64,000 nucleotides of DNA, taken from assembly GCA_008330645.1 (NCBI GenBank), contig VLTN01000028.1:1-64000 (forward strand), written 5' to 3'. Of this stretch, positions 24,101 to 33,886 are shown one piece after another. A program made the translations under genes and the position numbers. Source of the stretch: Cafeteria roenbergensis (lineage: Eukaryota > Sar > Bigyra > Bicosoecida > Cafeteriaceae). Below the pieces are notes generated by a model that did no database searches, had not been told where the DNA came from, and saw nothing but the letters and a program-made list of their open reading frames with translations. The stretch's first letter is position 1, and each line of letters begins with the position of its first letter.

Positions 24101-26247
24101 GGGGTCTCGCACGCCACCTTGCCCGGCAGCAACCACGGAGCGCGCTGCGGGTCTGCCAGCAGGCGGCAGGCTGCAGTCAGCGCCTGGGCCGCAGCGGGCG
24201 CCACGACCCCGCGCAGCAGGGCGATGTTCCACTTGGCTCTCGCTGCCGCGTCCGACTCGGGGTCCATGTCGTCGGAGAGCTCGAACAGGGCCCTGCGCGA
24301 CGAGCCGATCTCGAAGAAGCCGTTGACGTGGAACGCAAGCCGAGTGCGGATGGGCAGCGGCAGGAACATGAAGGCGGCTCCCTCCACTGCGGCCGCGGGC
24401 TGCGCCCAGGCAGGGCGCTCGTCGGAGCCTGCCTCGGAGCCGGCCTTACCGCCGGGGGCCAGCGCCGCCTCGGCCGCGAGCACGGCGGCTCCGCCATAGG
24501 GCACGAGGCGAAGCCGCTGGCCGGCAGGGCTGACAGCCACCTCGCTCGCGGCACCCCCCCCGAGCTGGCTCGACACCACCCACAGCTCGTCGCGGGCGCA
24601 GAGCCAAGGCTGTCCGCCGGGCGCCGGCGGGAAGCGCGGCGCCTGTGCCGGTGCCTGTGCAGCACCAGAGCCCGCCGCCCCCTCTCCACCCGGCGGGGGC
24701 GGCGCTGCTGCGGCAGAGCTGGGCACGATCGCTGTGCCAGCTGCGCCATCAGCCATCGGCGACAGCCCTCGCCACGCGAGCGCTGCGTCCGCGTGCGGCG
24801 TGCGGCGGATCCGGACCTGCAGCGTCTGCGAAAACTCCCACGGGGCCCCTCCCCCCGCCATGGCCGCCGCTGCCGCTTTCGGGTCGAACCCGGTGGTGTC
24901 GATGCGGGCGCGAGCTGCCAGCAGCGACGTCGGCGGGCGGTAGAGAGCAGCGTCGAAGAGGGGGCGCGGCTCCGCCTCCCCCGGCATCCAGCGGAGCAGA
25001 CGGATGCGTGCGACGTACTTGAGAAAGAGCAGCGACTCGGTGGCCTCCGCGGCAAAGTCCCGCAGCGTCCGCAGCATGTCGTCGACCGTGTGCGACCTGC
25101 CGCCCAGCTTCGTGGTCGCGGCCTGCTGCTTTGTGCGAAGTGCGAGCCGGAAGAGCGTGCCCTCGTAGCGAGAGCCGTCTCCCGCGAAGCCAAACACGCC
25201 CTTGAACGGCGCGAGCATGCCTGGGTACTCGCTGTTCAGCACCCCCGCCTGCTCGGCGAGATCAAGGCTCAGGCCCACCTCGCCGGCGGGCACCGGCAGG
25301 TACTTGCGGCCAGGGTCGAACCCAACCAGTGTTGTGCCGGAAATGAACATTGGCGCCTCGGTGATGTGATACACGGCGTTGAACCCCACGCCGAAGCGCC
25401 CCGTCTTGGTGCGGGAGACGTCTGTGCGCTTGGCGGAGTTGCCAATGTCCCGGATGCTCTCGAAATCGGTGTCGGAAAACGTGGCAGAATTATACACCGT
25501 CAGGGCTGGCCCCTGCAGCGGCAGCATGCGGTCCTCAAGCCCGGTGCCGTCGTGCTGGCGGCAGTCCAGCATAATCCCAAAGTCAGCGGCCTTGGCGTCG
25601 TCGGCATTCTGCAGCCTGCGCGAACCCCTCGGAAGACAGCAATCGAAGCAGCAAAGGACGAGAAGACTCGCGCGCGCGCGCGCGCGCGGGGGGGGGGCGC
25701 CCGGGGTGTGGGCGGGTGCACTCAGTGGGTTCAACTGGGCGCGTGCGCAGGTGGGGGCGGCGAGCGCTCGGGGCGGGCAGCGGGGCTCGGGAATGCCAGG
25801 GCCACGCCGCGGACAATCGACACTCTCAGCCAGACGCGCCGGGAAGCCGCGGGGCAGCAGGCTTCTCCCCCCAGTCCCCCTCCCCCTGCCCACCTCCTGC
25901 CCGCCTCCCATCTGGCGTCGTCGTGCAGCCCCGCGCGCGGCCGCCGCCGCCGGGCAGGCAAGCGCTTTCGGGGGCTTTCGCCTCGCGCCCGCCCCCCCCC
26001 CGCCCATCCCCCCATCACTACCACCGCAACTCCAGCGAGTGGGCTGTTGTTCGGATTCTAATGCGCTCGGCTCCCTTGGGGGCAGCCTCTGGGTGATGCG
26101 GTGCAGGAGCCTGGCTCACAGTTCCTTGGCGATGGCCGAGCCCTCCGGATAGCTTCTCAGAATGTCGTGAATGCGCGCGCATAGATCCACGCGCTGGCCG
26201 CCCCCGGTGGAGAGGCCGGCGAGGCCCCTTCCTGCCGCGTGGGCCAT
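3157..26247 (-). CDS. Giant sacsin-like protein, 7,528 aa, two SIRPT/HATPase modules and a C-terminal degenerate RING
   Basis: Sacsin-family proteins are very large Hsp90-like ATPase scaffolds in proteostasis. Exon 1 is 26120-26247, starting MAHAAGRG and reading RIHDILRSYPEG then KEL. The intron is 25616-26119 (504 nt, donor GTGAGC, acceptor CGCGCAG). Exon 2 (3157-25615) resumes in phase and restores KELLQNADDA at residues 41-50, the ATP-binding helix. TGRFGVGFNAVYH follows as the glycine box. A second HATPase module begins near residue 2000 with EALQNADDA (Gln2014) and TGRFGLGFSSVYH. Only two such modules are visible; human sacsin has three. The C-terminus has a RING-like segment from Cys7466 (CQICMENPCDAVLIP) but lacks several zinc ligands. 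Poly-Ala and Ala/Ser runs interrupt the chain. The start is chosen because the exon-1 frame matches the family; longer open frames upstream show no homology. Exon 2 is open for 22.5 kb. Its large size, and whether it holds further unseen introns, needs transcript support. Confidence 0.88.
5854..5906. repeat. Short tandem repeat (9-bp GCAGCTGAG-type) inside the sacsin-like gene
   Basis: Variants of GCAGCTGAG/GCAGCTGAA follow each other about six times. On the coding (minus) strand they give an Ala-Ala-Ser repeat in the sacsin-like protein. The unit is a multiple of three, so length changes keep the frame. Confidence 0.85.
18642..18687. repeat. GGCAGC hexamer run encoding poly-Ala in the sacsin-like gene
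   Basis: A run of GGCAGC units on the plus strand encodes about 15 consecutive alanines (near residue 2,350) on the minus strand. It lies inside the second HATPase module, between conserved blocks, so it is probably a loop insertion. Confidence 0.85.
25671..25697. repeat. CG dinucleotide run plus poly-G inside the sacsin-like intron
   Basis: Alternating CG from about 25671 to 25688 is followed by nine G. It falls within the inferred 504-nt intron (25616-26119), so the Arg/Ala and Pro residues an uninterrupted frame would give there are not real protein. Confidence 0.8.
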
Positions 26248-26482
26248 GCGGGCTCCTGCCCAGGTGACAGCCAAGGCAACCAGGCCGCGCTGTGTGGTAT
26301 TGAAGCAGGCTCGTCGGATGTTTGCACACGCAAGTATGTGGGAATCGGGATTTGTGTTTCGGATTGCGGAGCTGGTGCATGCTGAGAACGCAGCCGGTCT
26401 GGCTGCGGCGCACCTAGTGGGGTGAGCAGCTCGCAACGCAGCCTTGCACAACCTTTGAAACACGCGGCTCGTGCTGATGGAC

Positions 26483-28348
26483 TCAGGCCCTCGCGCTGGC
26501 AGCGCCAATGCGGCGCCGGGCCACCGCCAGCGCCCCAGCCAGCTGCGGGATGAGCGCCTCCGGCCTTGGCCTGAGCTGCGAGTACTTCCAGAAGAGGTCC
26601 AGCTGGCCGGACGCCTTGTAGGCTTCCAGCTTGGCACGCACCGAGGGCTCGGACACGTCCTCGAGTGGAACGACGTCCTCGGCCGTCAGTGGCACGTGCG
26701 ACACATCCAGATGCGCGTCCGCGTCCCAGAGCCAGCCCTCCAGCCGGTAGGGCTGAGGCTTTCCCGTGCCTGGGTCGACCGTGAAGGTCTCCAGCACGAG
26801 AAGAGACGATGAAGGATGCGCAAACGCCAGGGCAAAGCTCACGGCGCCAGAGGCCGTCAGCACCACCGCAGCAGACCGCACCGCAGCGGCCTGCGCAGCC
26901 AGCGACATGGCTGCCGGGTCTGCCACCGTCACCGGCACCCGCAAGGCCCGCGCCGCCTTGTCCGCTATGTCGTCCAGGTTGACAATGCCCCTTGCGCCGG
27001 CCTTGACGAGCAGCAGCACTCCGGCTTCGGGCCCGGGGTGCACGTGCGACGCGTTGAGCGACGCCACGATGCGCCGCCTCATCGGGCGCCAATGGGCCCG
27101 GCCAGAGGGGTGCCACATGCCGAGCGCATCGGAGCCAACCAGCAGCGAGTCGAAGCAAACCGCAGTCTTTTCCGGCGGCACGCCCTCGGAGCACACTGCG
27201 CGGCCCACCACAGGTGACATTGCAGCGTCGCGCTCGGGCTGGCCGCAGGGGTTCTGGTCGAAGACGGGGCACTGGCCGGTCCCGCGCGCGCCTGCAGCTG
27301 CCAGCGTCGGTGGCAACGGCCCGTCGCCGTGCAAAAGGCTGGTCGGCCTCGGCTGGAAGGGGGGATCCATGCCCAGCACAGGCGGCGGGGACCTCGCCGC
27401 CTGACCGCAATCCGGACCCAGGGCTGCGCCGAAGAGCTCCGCCAGGAAGCGCCGAGCCCTGGCGTACGCCCCCGCGCCGATGTTGGTCCTCTTCTCCGGG
27501 GCGCCGATGCTGTCCAGGTCCGAGAGCGCCACGGGGCTCACGCGCGACGCCGGAACGCCGAGCGTGCGCGCCAGCGCCACCGCCGGGAGCACGTCGTCCC
27601 CCAGCACGTGCCCAAAGTTCTCCGGCCAAAACAGCGACACGAGAGCATGCGCGTCGGGCGCGCCCGGAACGCCCGCTCGCAGCCACACCACCCGCTCGAA
27701 CGCCGCTATGGACGCCGGGCGGTGTTCGGCCGCCGCCTCGCGAATGGACCCTGGGGCGCCGGCCACAAACCGGACGGTCAGCCCTCTCCCCGTGTCGCTC
27801 TCGGGCTTGCGCGCCCCGACGAACCCCGCACGCTCCGTGCCATCGGCGGGCCTGCTGCGGCCTCCAAAGAGGGCTGCCTCATCGTCGCTCACGAACGAGC
27901 CGGCCGCCGCCGCGGCCTGGCCTGCACCGCCCCGCTCCCCTGTGAAAAAGAGCAGGTCCAGCGTTCCCGCGTCCACGCACACGGACCGGAACGCGCAAGC
28001 CCGAGACGGCCGACCTGCGGCCTCGCCGACCACGGCGCACCGCAGCTCCGACGCGTTCGCTGCCTGCGAGCCATGAGGCCACGTGCTGGCGCCGCTGGTT
28101 GCTCCGACCGCGGAGCGGATCCAACCGAACACGCGCGTCCCTTGCCGCGCGACAGCTCTGAAGCGGGAGCGGGTGGAGCCGCAGTCTTGCGACGCCAGGA
28201 AAAGGGACAGGAGGCCAAAGAGGCCCAGGACCAGCGCCGCCCCCACGGAGACGACCGTCAGTGGCGACCACCTGAGGCTCGACGCCCCCAAGCTTCGCCT
28301 GTGGGAGTGCTCACCGGCGCGCCGCCTGGAGCCGGCCGGCAAGGCCAT
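26483..28348 (-). CDS. Type II membrane protein, GT61-like glycosyltransferase, 621 aa
   Basis: A basic N-terminus is followed by one hydrophobic signal anchor (residues about 31-52, TVVSVGAALVLGLFGLLSLF), as in Golgi type II enzymes. The lumenal part has WPENFGHVLGDDVLPAV, FDSLLVG, LLLVKAGARGIVNLDDI and a terminal block AAVRSAAVVLTASGAVSFA. These sit in the order of GT61 (DUF563) transferases, such as plant xylosyl- or arabinosyltransferases and animal EOGT. The usual HGA motif is here SGA, and the R-x-I-N element is weak, so donor and acceptor cannot be named and catalysis is uncertain. The ATG at 28348 opens the frame directly before the basic anchor. Its 5' end faces MFP2 across 325 bp. 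It lies downstream of no other minus gene, being 235 bp ahead of the sacsin-like start. Confidence 0.62.
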   Translation of the reverse strand: MALPAGSRRRAGEHSHRRSLGASSLRWSPLTVVSVGAALVLGLFGLLSLFLASQDCGSTRSRFRAVARQGTRVFGWIRSAVGATSGASTWPHGSQAANASELRCAVVGEAAGRPSRACAFRSVCVDAGTLDLLFFTGERGGAGQAAAAAGSFVSDDEAALFGGRSRPADGTERAGFVGARKPESDTGRGLTVRFVAGAPGSIREAAAEHRPASIAAFERVVWLRAGVPGAPDAHALVSLFWPENFGHVLGDDVLPAVALARTLGVPASRVSPVALSDLDSIGAPEKRTNIGAGAYARARRFLAELFGAALGPDCGQAARSPPPVLGMDPPFQPRPTSLLHGDGPLPPTLAAAGARGTGQCPVFDQNPCGQPERDAAMSPVVGRAVCSEGVPPEKTAVCFDSLLVGSDALGMWHPSGRAHWRPMRRRIVASLNASHVHPGPEAGVLLLVKAGARGIVNLDDIADKAARALRVPVTVADPAAMSLAAQAAAVRSAAVVLTASGAVSFALAFAHPSSSLLVLETFTVDPGTGKPQPYRLEGWLWDADAHLDVSHVPLTAEDVVPLEDVSEPSVRAKLEAYKASGQLDLFWKYSQLRPRPEALIPQLAGALAVARRRIGAASARA

Positions 28349-28673
28349 TGTTCACGCGCCTCACAACACAAGGTGCCCCCCTCTCCCCGCCCCGACGGCA
28401 ACCGCCGCCCAGCCCACGGGGGTCCCGGAGTGCAGCGCCCTGCCGTCCCCCTCCTGTGCCACACTGCGCGCTGCCCTCGCGCGACCCGTCTGCGACGTGC
28501 CATGCACTGCTGGGACGCGCGCTCGGTCGTCGCCGCGACGGCAGCTTGGGACGCTGCGCAGAGCCGTGCCTCCAAATAGGGCCGGTAGTCGGGGCGCAGA
28601 GTTGACTTCGGCCGAGGCCTTGAGTTGGGCGGGCTTGATCCGGAGCCCCGCACAGGCCTGCTGGCTGCGGAAG
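28349..28673. promoter_or_regulatory. Divergent promoter region between GT61-like and MFP2 genes
   Basis: This 325-bp gap separates two start codons on opposite strands, so it must hold both 5' UTRs and both promoters. No TATA box or clear repeated motif was seen. No independent gene is visible in it. Confidence 0.6.
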
Positions 28674-31022
28674 ATGCCGTCGGCTGGCGCGCCCGCGAGC
28701 ATGGGCTTCGGAGGCCGGGTAGTCATCGTCACTGGGGCTGGAAACGGCCTCGGCAAGGCCTACGCGCTCTACATGGCGAGCCGGGGCGCCAGGGTGAGCC
28801 GCCATCCGCGCGAGATTCCAGCGCGAGCGCGCGCCTCCCAGGGCGCCCCCATTCCCCCCGGTTCCTGTGCACCCTGCCCCCGTGCCGGCAGGCATGCATG
28901 CTTGGTGGCCGGCCGCGCAGACGGCCGGACCGCTGCGCCCGCTCGGTCCGAACGGAGGCCTTTGCGCCGCCGGCCATGTTGAGCCGCGCCTCGCCTTGCC
29001 GCTCCGCAGGTTGTGGTCAACGACCTGGGCGGCGCCGTGGACGGCTCGGGCGGCGGCTCAAGGGCGGCAGACGCCGTCGTGGACACCATTCGCGCTGCAG
29101 GCGGGACGGCGGTGGCGAGCTACGACTCCGTGGAGCACGGCGACAGGATCGTGGCCAGCGCGCTGGCCGCGTTCGGCCGAGTGGATGCCGTCGTGGCCAA
29201 CGCAGGGATTCTGCGCGACACGTCCTTCGCCAAGATGACCGACGCGGAGTGGGACGCCGTGTACGCGGTGCACACTCGCGGGACGTTTTCCGTGGTGCGC
29301 GCGGCGTGGCCGCACATGCGCCAGCAAGGCTACGGCCGCGTCGTCCTCGTGTCCTCGTCCACTGGCCTGTACGGCAACTTTGGCCAGGCTAACTACGGCG
29401 CCGCAAAGGGCGCCGCGCTGGGCCTGGCGGCCGCCCTGGCAATCGAGGGCCGCCGCAGGGGGGTGCTCGTCAACACGATCAGCCCCATTGCTGCCTCCCG
29501 CATGACCGAGGACGTGATGCCGGCAGAGCTGCTGGAGGCGCTGCAGCCGGAGGCCGTGGCGCCCGTGGTGGCCTACCTCTGCCACGACTCCTGCCGGCAC
29601 TCGGGCCGTGTGGTCGAGGTTGGGGCCGGGTGGGCCGCCGGAGTGCGCTGGGAGCGCAGCAAGGGCGCCACCTCCTTCGCCAGGGCGGCCGGCGGGGCCC
29701 TGCGCGATGAGTCTACCCCCGAGGCCGTCGCCGCGGCTTGGCCCGCCGTGGGCGACTTCGCCGGCGCCTCGCACCCCGACTCGACCCAGAGCGCCTTCGA
29801 GCCCATGCTGGCGGCCAGGGCGCTCGTGGACGCCTCGCTGCGCGGCGACGCGGGGGTGGGCGCCGCAACGGGCGACAAGGAGGACTTTGGCGCGGGGGCG
29901 TCTCAGGCGGCCGGCTCGGCCCGCGTCGGCGCGGCCAGCGCCGCGACGCAGCGGCAGCTCCTTCCGGTGGTGGAGGGCGGCAAGGCGGGCCTCTCGGACG
30001 CGGTGGACGCGGCCAAGGCGTGCGCCGCGTCGCTGGAGAGCGTGCGAGCCTCCTACTCGGAGCGGGACTCCGCGCTGTATGCGCTCGCGGTCGGGGCGGG
30101 GGACCTTCCCGCGGGGCCCACGGACGACCTCGCGCTCGCCCTGACCTACGAGGGGGCGGCAGAGCCGGCGGTGCTTCCGTCCCAGGCGGTGCTGTGGCCG
30201 CACGCGGTGCTGGAGGCGCTGCCCAGCACGCCCGGCCTGGAGTTCGACCCGACCATGCTGCTGCACGGCGAGCAGGACCTGGTCATCGCCCGCAGCGCGG
30301 AGGACGGCCTGCCAGTGGCCCTGCCCCCCGCGGCGCGCATCGTGACCCGCGCGAGCATCGCTGGCGTGTTTGACAAGGGCAGCGGCGCGCTCGTCGTGGC
30401 CGACGCGGTCACGTCCGAGGCTGGGGCGGGCGGGGCGTCGCCCCTTGCAGCGAACCGCGTGTCCGTCTTCGTGCGCGGCATCGGGGGCTTCGGCGGGCAC
30501 AGGGCCCCCGTGACCCCGGGCGACCGCCGCGTTGCCCCGCCGGCCGGCCCGCCCCACGCGGCCTGGTCTTGGCGCGTGCCCCTCAACGCCGCGCTCCTCT
30601 ACCGGCTCTGCGGAGACTACAACCCGCTGCACGCCGACCCGTCCTTCGCCGCCGCGGCTGGCTTTGCCAAGCCCATCCTGCACGGCCTGGCCTCGCTCGG
30701 CTGCGCCACGCTGCACGTGGTGCGCGCCAGCTGCGAGGGCAACGTGCGCCGCCTGGCGCGCATTCGCGCGCGCTTTTCCGCACCCGTCGTTCCGGGAGAC
30801 ACCCTCGTCACCCACATGTGGGCCTGCGGCCAGAGCGCCTGGGCTACCGACTGCGACGTCGTCGCCTTCCGCGTGCTGGTCGTGCGCAGCGCCGCCTCCA
30901 GCGGGGCCAAGGACAGCGTCGCAGAGGCCGTCTCGCAGGGCGAGGCCCACATCGTGCGCGTCGGCTCGCGTGGCGTGCGCGTGGTGGCGGAGCCGTCGCA
31001 GGGGCGGCCTGCCCGGCTCTGA
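28674..31022 (+). CDS. Peroxisomal multifunctional enzyme type 2 (3-hydroxyacyl-CoA dehydrogenase plus 2-enoyl-CoA hydratase 2), 710 aa
   Basis: It performs steps two and three of peroxisomal beta-oxidation: hydration of trans-2-enoyl-CoA to (3R)-hydroxyacyl-CoA, then NAD-dependent oxidation. Exon 1 is 28674-28793, intron 28794-29009 (216 nt, GTGAGC...CCGCAG), exon 2 29010-31022; the join gives GARVVVNDLGG in phase. The N-terminal SDR domain has TGAGNGLG (residues 20-27), NAG (104-106), Ser156, and Tyr169/Lys173 in NYGAAK. The C-terminal hydratase-2 hot-dog has CGDYNPLHADP with Asp576 and His581 at the catalytic positions, and PILHGL. The protein ends in ARL, a consensus PTS1 peroxisomal signal. 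There is one SDR and no SCP2 tail, unlike human HSD17B4 (SDR-hydratase-SCP2) or fungal FOX2 (two SDRs). The assignment is firm; stereochemistry is inferred from the family. Confidence 0.93.
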
Positions 31023-31524
31023 GGCCGTATTTCGAACAAGCTGCTTTTGCCTGCACACACGAGCGCCCCTGCGCCGCGGCCGCCGGGTCGGTCTTGCACG
31101 TGCACTCGGCATGGAAACGCATTACCTGTCCCAAGCGCCGCCCCAAGGCCGGCACTGGTCGATGGGTCGCCGGCACTGCTCGCCGCGCTTTCCGGGCAGC
31201 GCGGCATCAGCATCAGCAGCAGCAGCAGCAGCAGCCAACACGAGCGGCTTGCGAGCGCGGACCGAGTGGGACTTTTGTCCGGCTGCGTTGACTGGGCCGG
31301 TGCACGCGGTCAGGACCCGCGGCGCTGGCAGACCAGGCTTGCGTTTTTTTGCGCCCGAGGGAACACGCAAGCAACACGAAAGGGGTCCGTTCATCCGCCC
31401 CTGCGTGCACGACGGCCGCAGAGCACCTCCGATCGGAACTTTGCTCCCCCCCAACAAATGCAGGCCACCGAAACCTCCTTCCCCGTTCTGCCCCTTCCCC
31501 GGGTGCGTCGCGCTTGGGCCGGTG
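31023..31524. other. Convergent intergenic region between MFP2 and the 204-aa protein gene
   Basis: Both neighbours end here, so it holds two 3' UTRs. It includes a short CAGCAG run (31205-31235) and T- and C-homopolymers. No gene was recognised. Confidence 0.6.
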
Positions 31525-32493
31525 TCAGAATGCGGCATCCTCGTCAGCCTCGACCAAACCCGCCGTCGGAGCCTGAGCGGGGGCAGCTGCCGGGACGGGG
31601 GCTGCAGCAGGCGCGGGGGCTGCAGCAGGCGCGGGGGCTGCAGCAGGCGCGGGGGCTGCAGCAGGCGCGGGGGCAGCCGTTGGCTCCGCTCTGAGCACGG
31701 CGTGCTCCCATGTGGAGCCCGAGGCGTCTTGCCCGCGGGAGACCCCAGCGGACGCAGCTGTGGCGCCACCCACGGGCGCCCACGGGTCCGCCGCGCCGCC
31801 GCTCGCAAACGAGGCCGCCTCCTTCTCGACGTCCTCCTCCTGCTGTGCCACCCATGCCAGGTAGCGGGCCAGCTCTTCCAACTGCGACGCGACGCCGGCC
31901 TTGGCGCCCGGGCTCGGCAGCAACGCCAGCAGATGCCCGACCTCCGAGGTCTTGAGCGTCGTGGCCACGGCATCCGCGATGTCGTCGTCGAGCTCGCAAG
32001 CCTGGTCCATGGAGGTGATGGCGTCGAGAGCGGCGTCGTCACTGGAGCGTGCAAACTCAGCCGCGTCCGAGGGCGTCACGCCAAAATCGGCTGCGGGCGG
32101 CGGTCAGAGGAGTGGAGCGCCAAAGCCAAAGGGAATGGCACAGACTCGGCTCGGGCCGCGCTCGGTCGGGCCCACGCCCCGGCACGCTCGCTCGAGAGTG
32201 AAGGTTCCCGGCGGAGAACGGCACAGATAAGCAGCCACGTCCGTTTTTCCCTCCGAGCGGGCCAGCGAGGCGTGTCCGTCAGCACGGCCATGGGCCCGGC
32301 GCTGCACTACTCGGGCTACTCGGGGGGGGTCCGCTGATGTGGCAAGCAGCGGAGCTCCTCGGCCTCCGGGCTTGCATGGCCTGGCCTGGCGCCGTTGGGG
32401 AAGCAAACGTGGCCGCCTGCGCAAGCACGCTCCACCGGGCTCACGGATAAACTCCGGGGCATCAGTGCTCATCGTCTTGGGGCGATCGGCCAT
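31525..32493 (-). CDS. Unrecognised protein, 204 aa, with a PAPAAA repeat and acidic C-terminus
   Basis: Two exons are inferred: exon 1 32445-32493 (MADRPKTMSTDAPEFI) and exon 2 31525-32090. The intron is 32091-32444 (354 nt, donor GTGAGC, acceptor CTGACCGCCGCCCGCAG). The phases fit (one base plus two) and the join reads EFIPDFGVTPSDAAEF. The first 120 residues look ordered and helical and are rich in Asp/Glu (SSDDAALDAITSMDQ, QLEELARYLAWVAQQ). A Pro-Ala repeat coded by an 18-bp tandem array follows, then VEADEDAAF. I do not recognise the family. The start is supported by splice phase rather than homology. The 5' end faces the CBM9-like gene across 229 bp. Confidence 0.55.
31597..31672. repeat. 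18-bp tandem repeat, about four copies
   Basis: The unit GGGGGCTGCAGCAGGCGC repeats head to tail. On the minus strand it encodes the PAPAAA repeats in the 204-aa protein. Copies are near-identical, so the array is probably length-variable. Confidence 0.9.
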
Positions 32494-32722
32494 GCTCAAA
32501 GGGGTCCCGCTGGGGCCTGTGTCTCGCAGGGAGTGGCCATTCAAGCGCATCGGGACGCCTCTGGCTTTTTCGGTGGCGTTCGGTGCGGCAGCTCTGCCTT
32601 TCGCCGCCGGCCGCGATTGCGCTTGGGCCATCCGTGCACTTGGGGCCGCGCAGCAAGCCCTTGGAGCCGCCGGGCCGGCTTGTATCCTTTCCTTTCCTGC
32701 CCCCTCCTTGGCTGCGGCTGCG
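32494..32722. promoter_or_regulatory. Divergent promoter region between the 204-aa protein and the CBM9-like gene
   Basis: This is 229 bp between inferred start codons on opposite strands. Its right half is open in the CBM9-like reading frame, but the translated sequence there is not signal-peptide-like. No core promoter motif was identified. Confidence 0.5.
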
Positions 32723-33856
32723 ATGCCCGGCCTGTGGGCGCTTGCGGCCGCCGCTGTGGCGGCGGTTGCTTCTGCGGCGGTCACGCCGCCGATCTTCCCC
32801 TACCCTCGCCAGTACGGCGTCCACAGGCTCGGTCCCGGTGAGCGAATCGTTGTCGACGGCTTCTTGAACGAGACTGCATGGGACGCGGTCCCCTGGAGCG
32901 AGGACTTTGTGGACATCGACGCGGGCCCAGTTCCCCGCTTTCGCACCCGGTACAAGGCCCGGTGGGAGGGGAACAACCTGTACATCGGGTACTGGCTCGA
33001 GGAGCCGCAAGTGTGGGCAAACCTGACGGTGGACGACAGCATTGTCTTCCACGACAACGACGCCGAGATCTTCATCGACCCGGACGGCTCGTGCGCCTGG
33101 TACAAGGAGCTCGAGGTGAACGCGCTGGCGACGTGGTGGCAGCTCATCCTGGACAAGCCTTACATCGACGGCGGGTCGGCCAAGTACGGCCCGGGGAAAT
33201 GGGTGATGCCGAGGTTCGAGGCCGCCACGCAGGTGTTCGGGTGCGAGATCAACGATCCGAGCTCCGGGCCCTGCTCGCACTGGACGCTGGAGATGCTGCT
33301 GCCGCTCGAATCGTACGTGGTGAACGAGACCGTGGCGCGCTCCCCGCCCGTGCCCGGGGACCTTTGGCGGTGGGACTTCTCCCGGGTGGAGTGGCGCGTG
33401 TCTGATGTGGGCAACAAATTCGAAAAGGTGCCCGGCGTGGCGGCGGCCAACTGGGTCTGGTCCGCGCAGCACGCCATCAACATGCACCTGCCGGAGCGCT
33501 GGGGCTACCTCTGCTGGCTGGACGACAAGGTCAACGTATCCACCTGCCGGACCGACGTCACGTGGAACGCGCGCCAGGCCCTCGCGGCTGTGTACTACGC
33601 CCAGCACCAGTTCAGCGCGGTCAACGGCTACTTCTCGGCAACCCTCAGCGACCTTGGCCTGCCCCCGTCCGTCCTCAACGGCCAGCTCGGCACGCAGCCC
33701 CCTGTGCTCATCGTCGATCCGCTGTCGCCCTACGGCTTCGCCGCCAACGTCTCGGCCACGGTGGGCGGCCAAACCTTCGTGGGGAGCATCAACACCCAGC
33801 GCCACTTCACCTTCGACCCGCCAGGGGCCGCCGTGTGCGGCCTTGGGGGATGCTAG
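32723..33856 (+). CDS. Secreted CBM9/DOMON-like carbohydrate-binding protein, 377 aa, possibly shortened at the C-terminus
   Basis: A signal peptide (MPGLWALAAAAVAAVASA) leads into a family-9-like carbohydrate-binding fold: IVVDGFLNETAWDAVPW, then TRYKARWEGNNLYIGYWLEE, DDSIVFHDNDAEIFIDPDG, YKELEVNALATWWQLILDKP and a final WRWDFSRVEWR. This block order is that of the PF06452 type proteins found in bacteria and in some protists; ligand is unknown. There are several N-glycosylation sequons. The ATG at 32723 is chosen over upstream in-frame ones because it opens the signal peptide. The frame stops at TAG (33854-33856) inside a 30-nt tandem duplication. The same frame continues after it to TGA at 33965-33967 with a Cys-containing tail (FYFAVGENQSP, then a CCA end). 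The annotated end may therefore be premature. Confidence 0.8.
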   Translation: MPGLWALAAAAVAAVASAAVTPPIFPYPRQYGVHRLGPGERIVVDGFLNETAWDAVPWSEDFVDIDAGPVPRFRTRYKARWEGNNLYIGYWLEEPQVWANLTVDDSIVFHDNDAEIFIDPDGSCAWYKELEVNALATWWQLILDKPYIDGGSAKYGPGKWVMPRFEAATQVFGCEINDPSSGPCSHWTLEMLLPLESYVVNETVARSPPVPGDLWRWDFSRVEWRVSDVGNKFEKVPGVAAANWVWSAQHAINMHLPERWGYLCWLDDKVNVSTCRTDVTWNARQALAAVYYAQHQFSAVNGYFSATLSDLGLPPSVLNGQLGTQPPVLIVDPLSPYGFAANVSATVGGQTFVGSINTQRHFTFDPPGAAVCGLGGC

Positions 33857-33886
33857 GCCGCCGAGTGCGGCCTTGGGGGATTCTAT
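33827..33886. repeat. 30-nt in-frame tandem duplication at the CBM9-like gene 3' end
   Basis: Unit 1 starts GCCGCCGTGTGCGG and ends GGATGCTAG; unit 2 starts GCCGCCGAGTGCGG and ends GGATTCTAT. They are ten codons each. The copies differ at a few bases, and one difference makes TAG in unit 1 where unit 2 has TAT. Confidence 0.9.

Noticed and set aside
25616-26007. N-terminal extension of the sacsin-like frame (Gly/Arg/Pro-rich residues)
   Set aside because: It contains a CG run and poly-G and is removed as intron; the true start is on exon 1 at 26247.
32339-32722. Upstream extension of the CBM9-like frame
   Set aside because: The signal peptide begins at 32723, and the extension overlaps the first exon of the divergent 204-aa protein.
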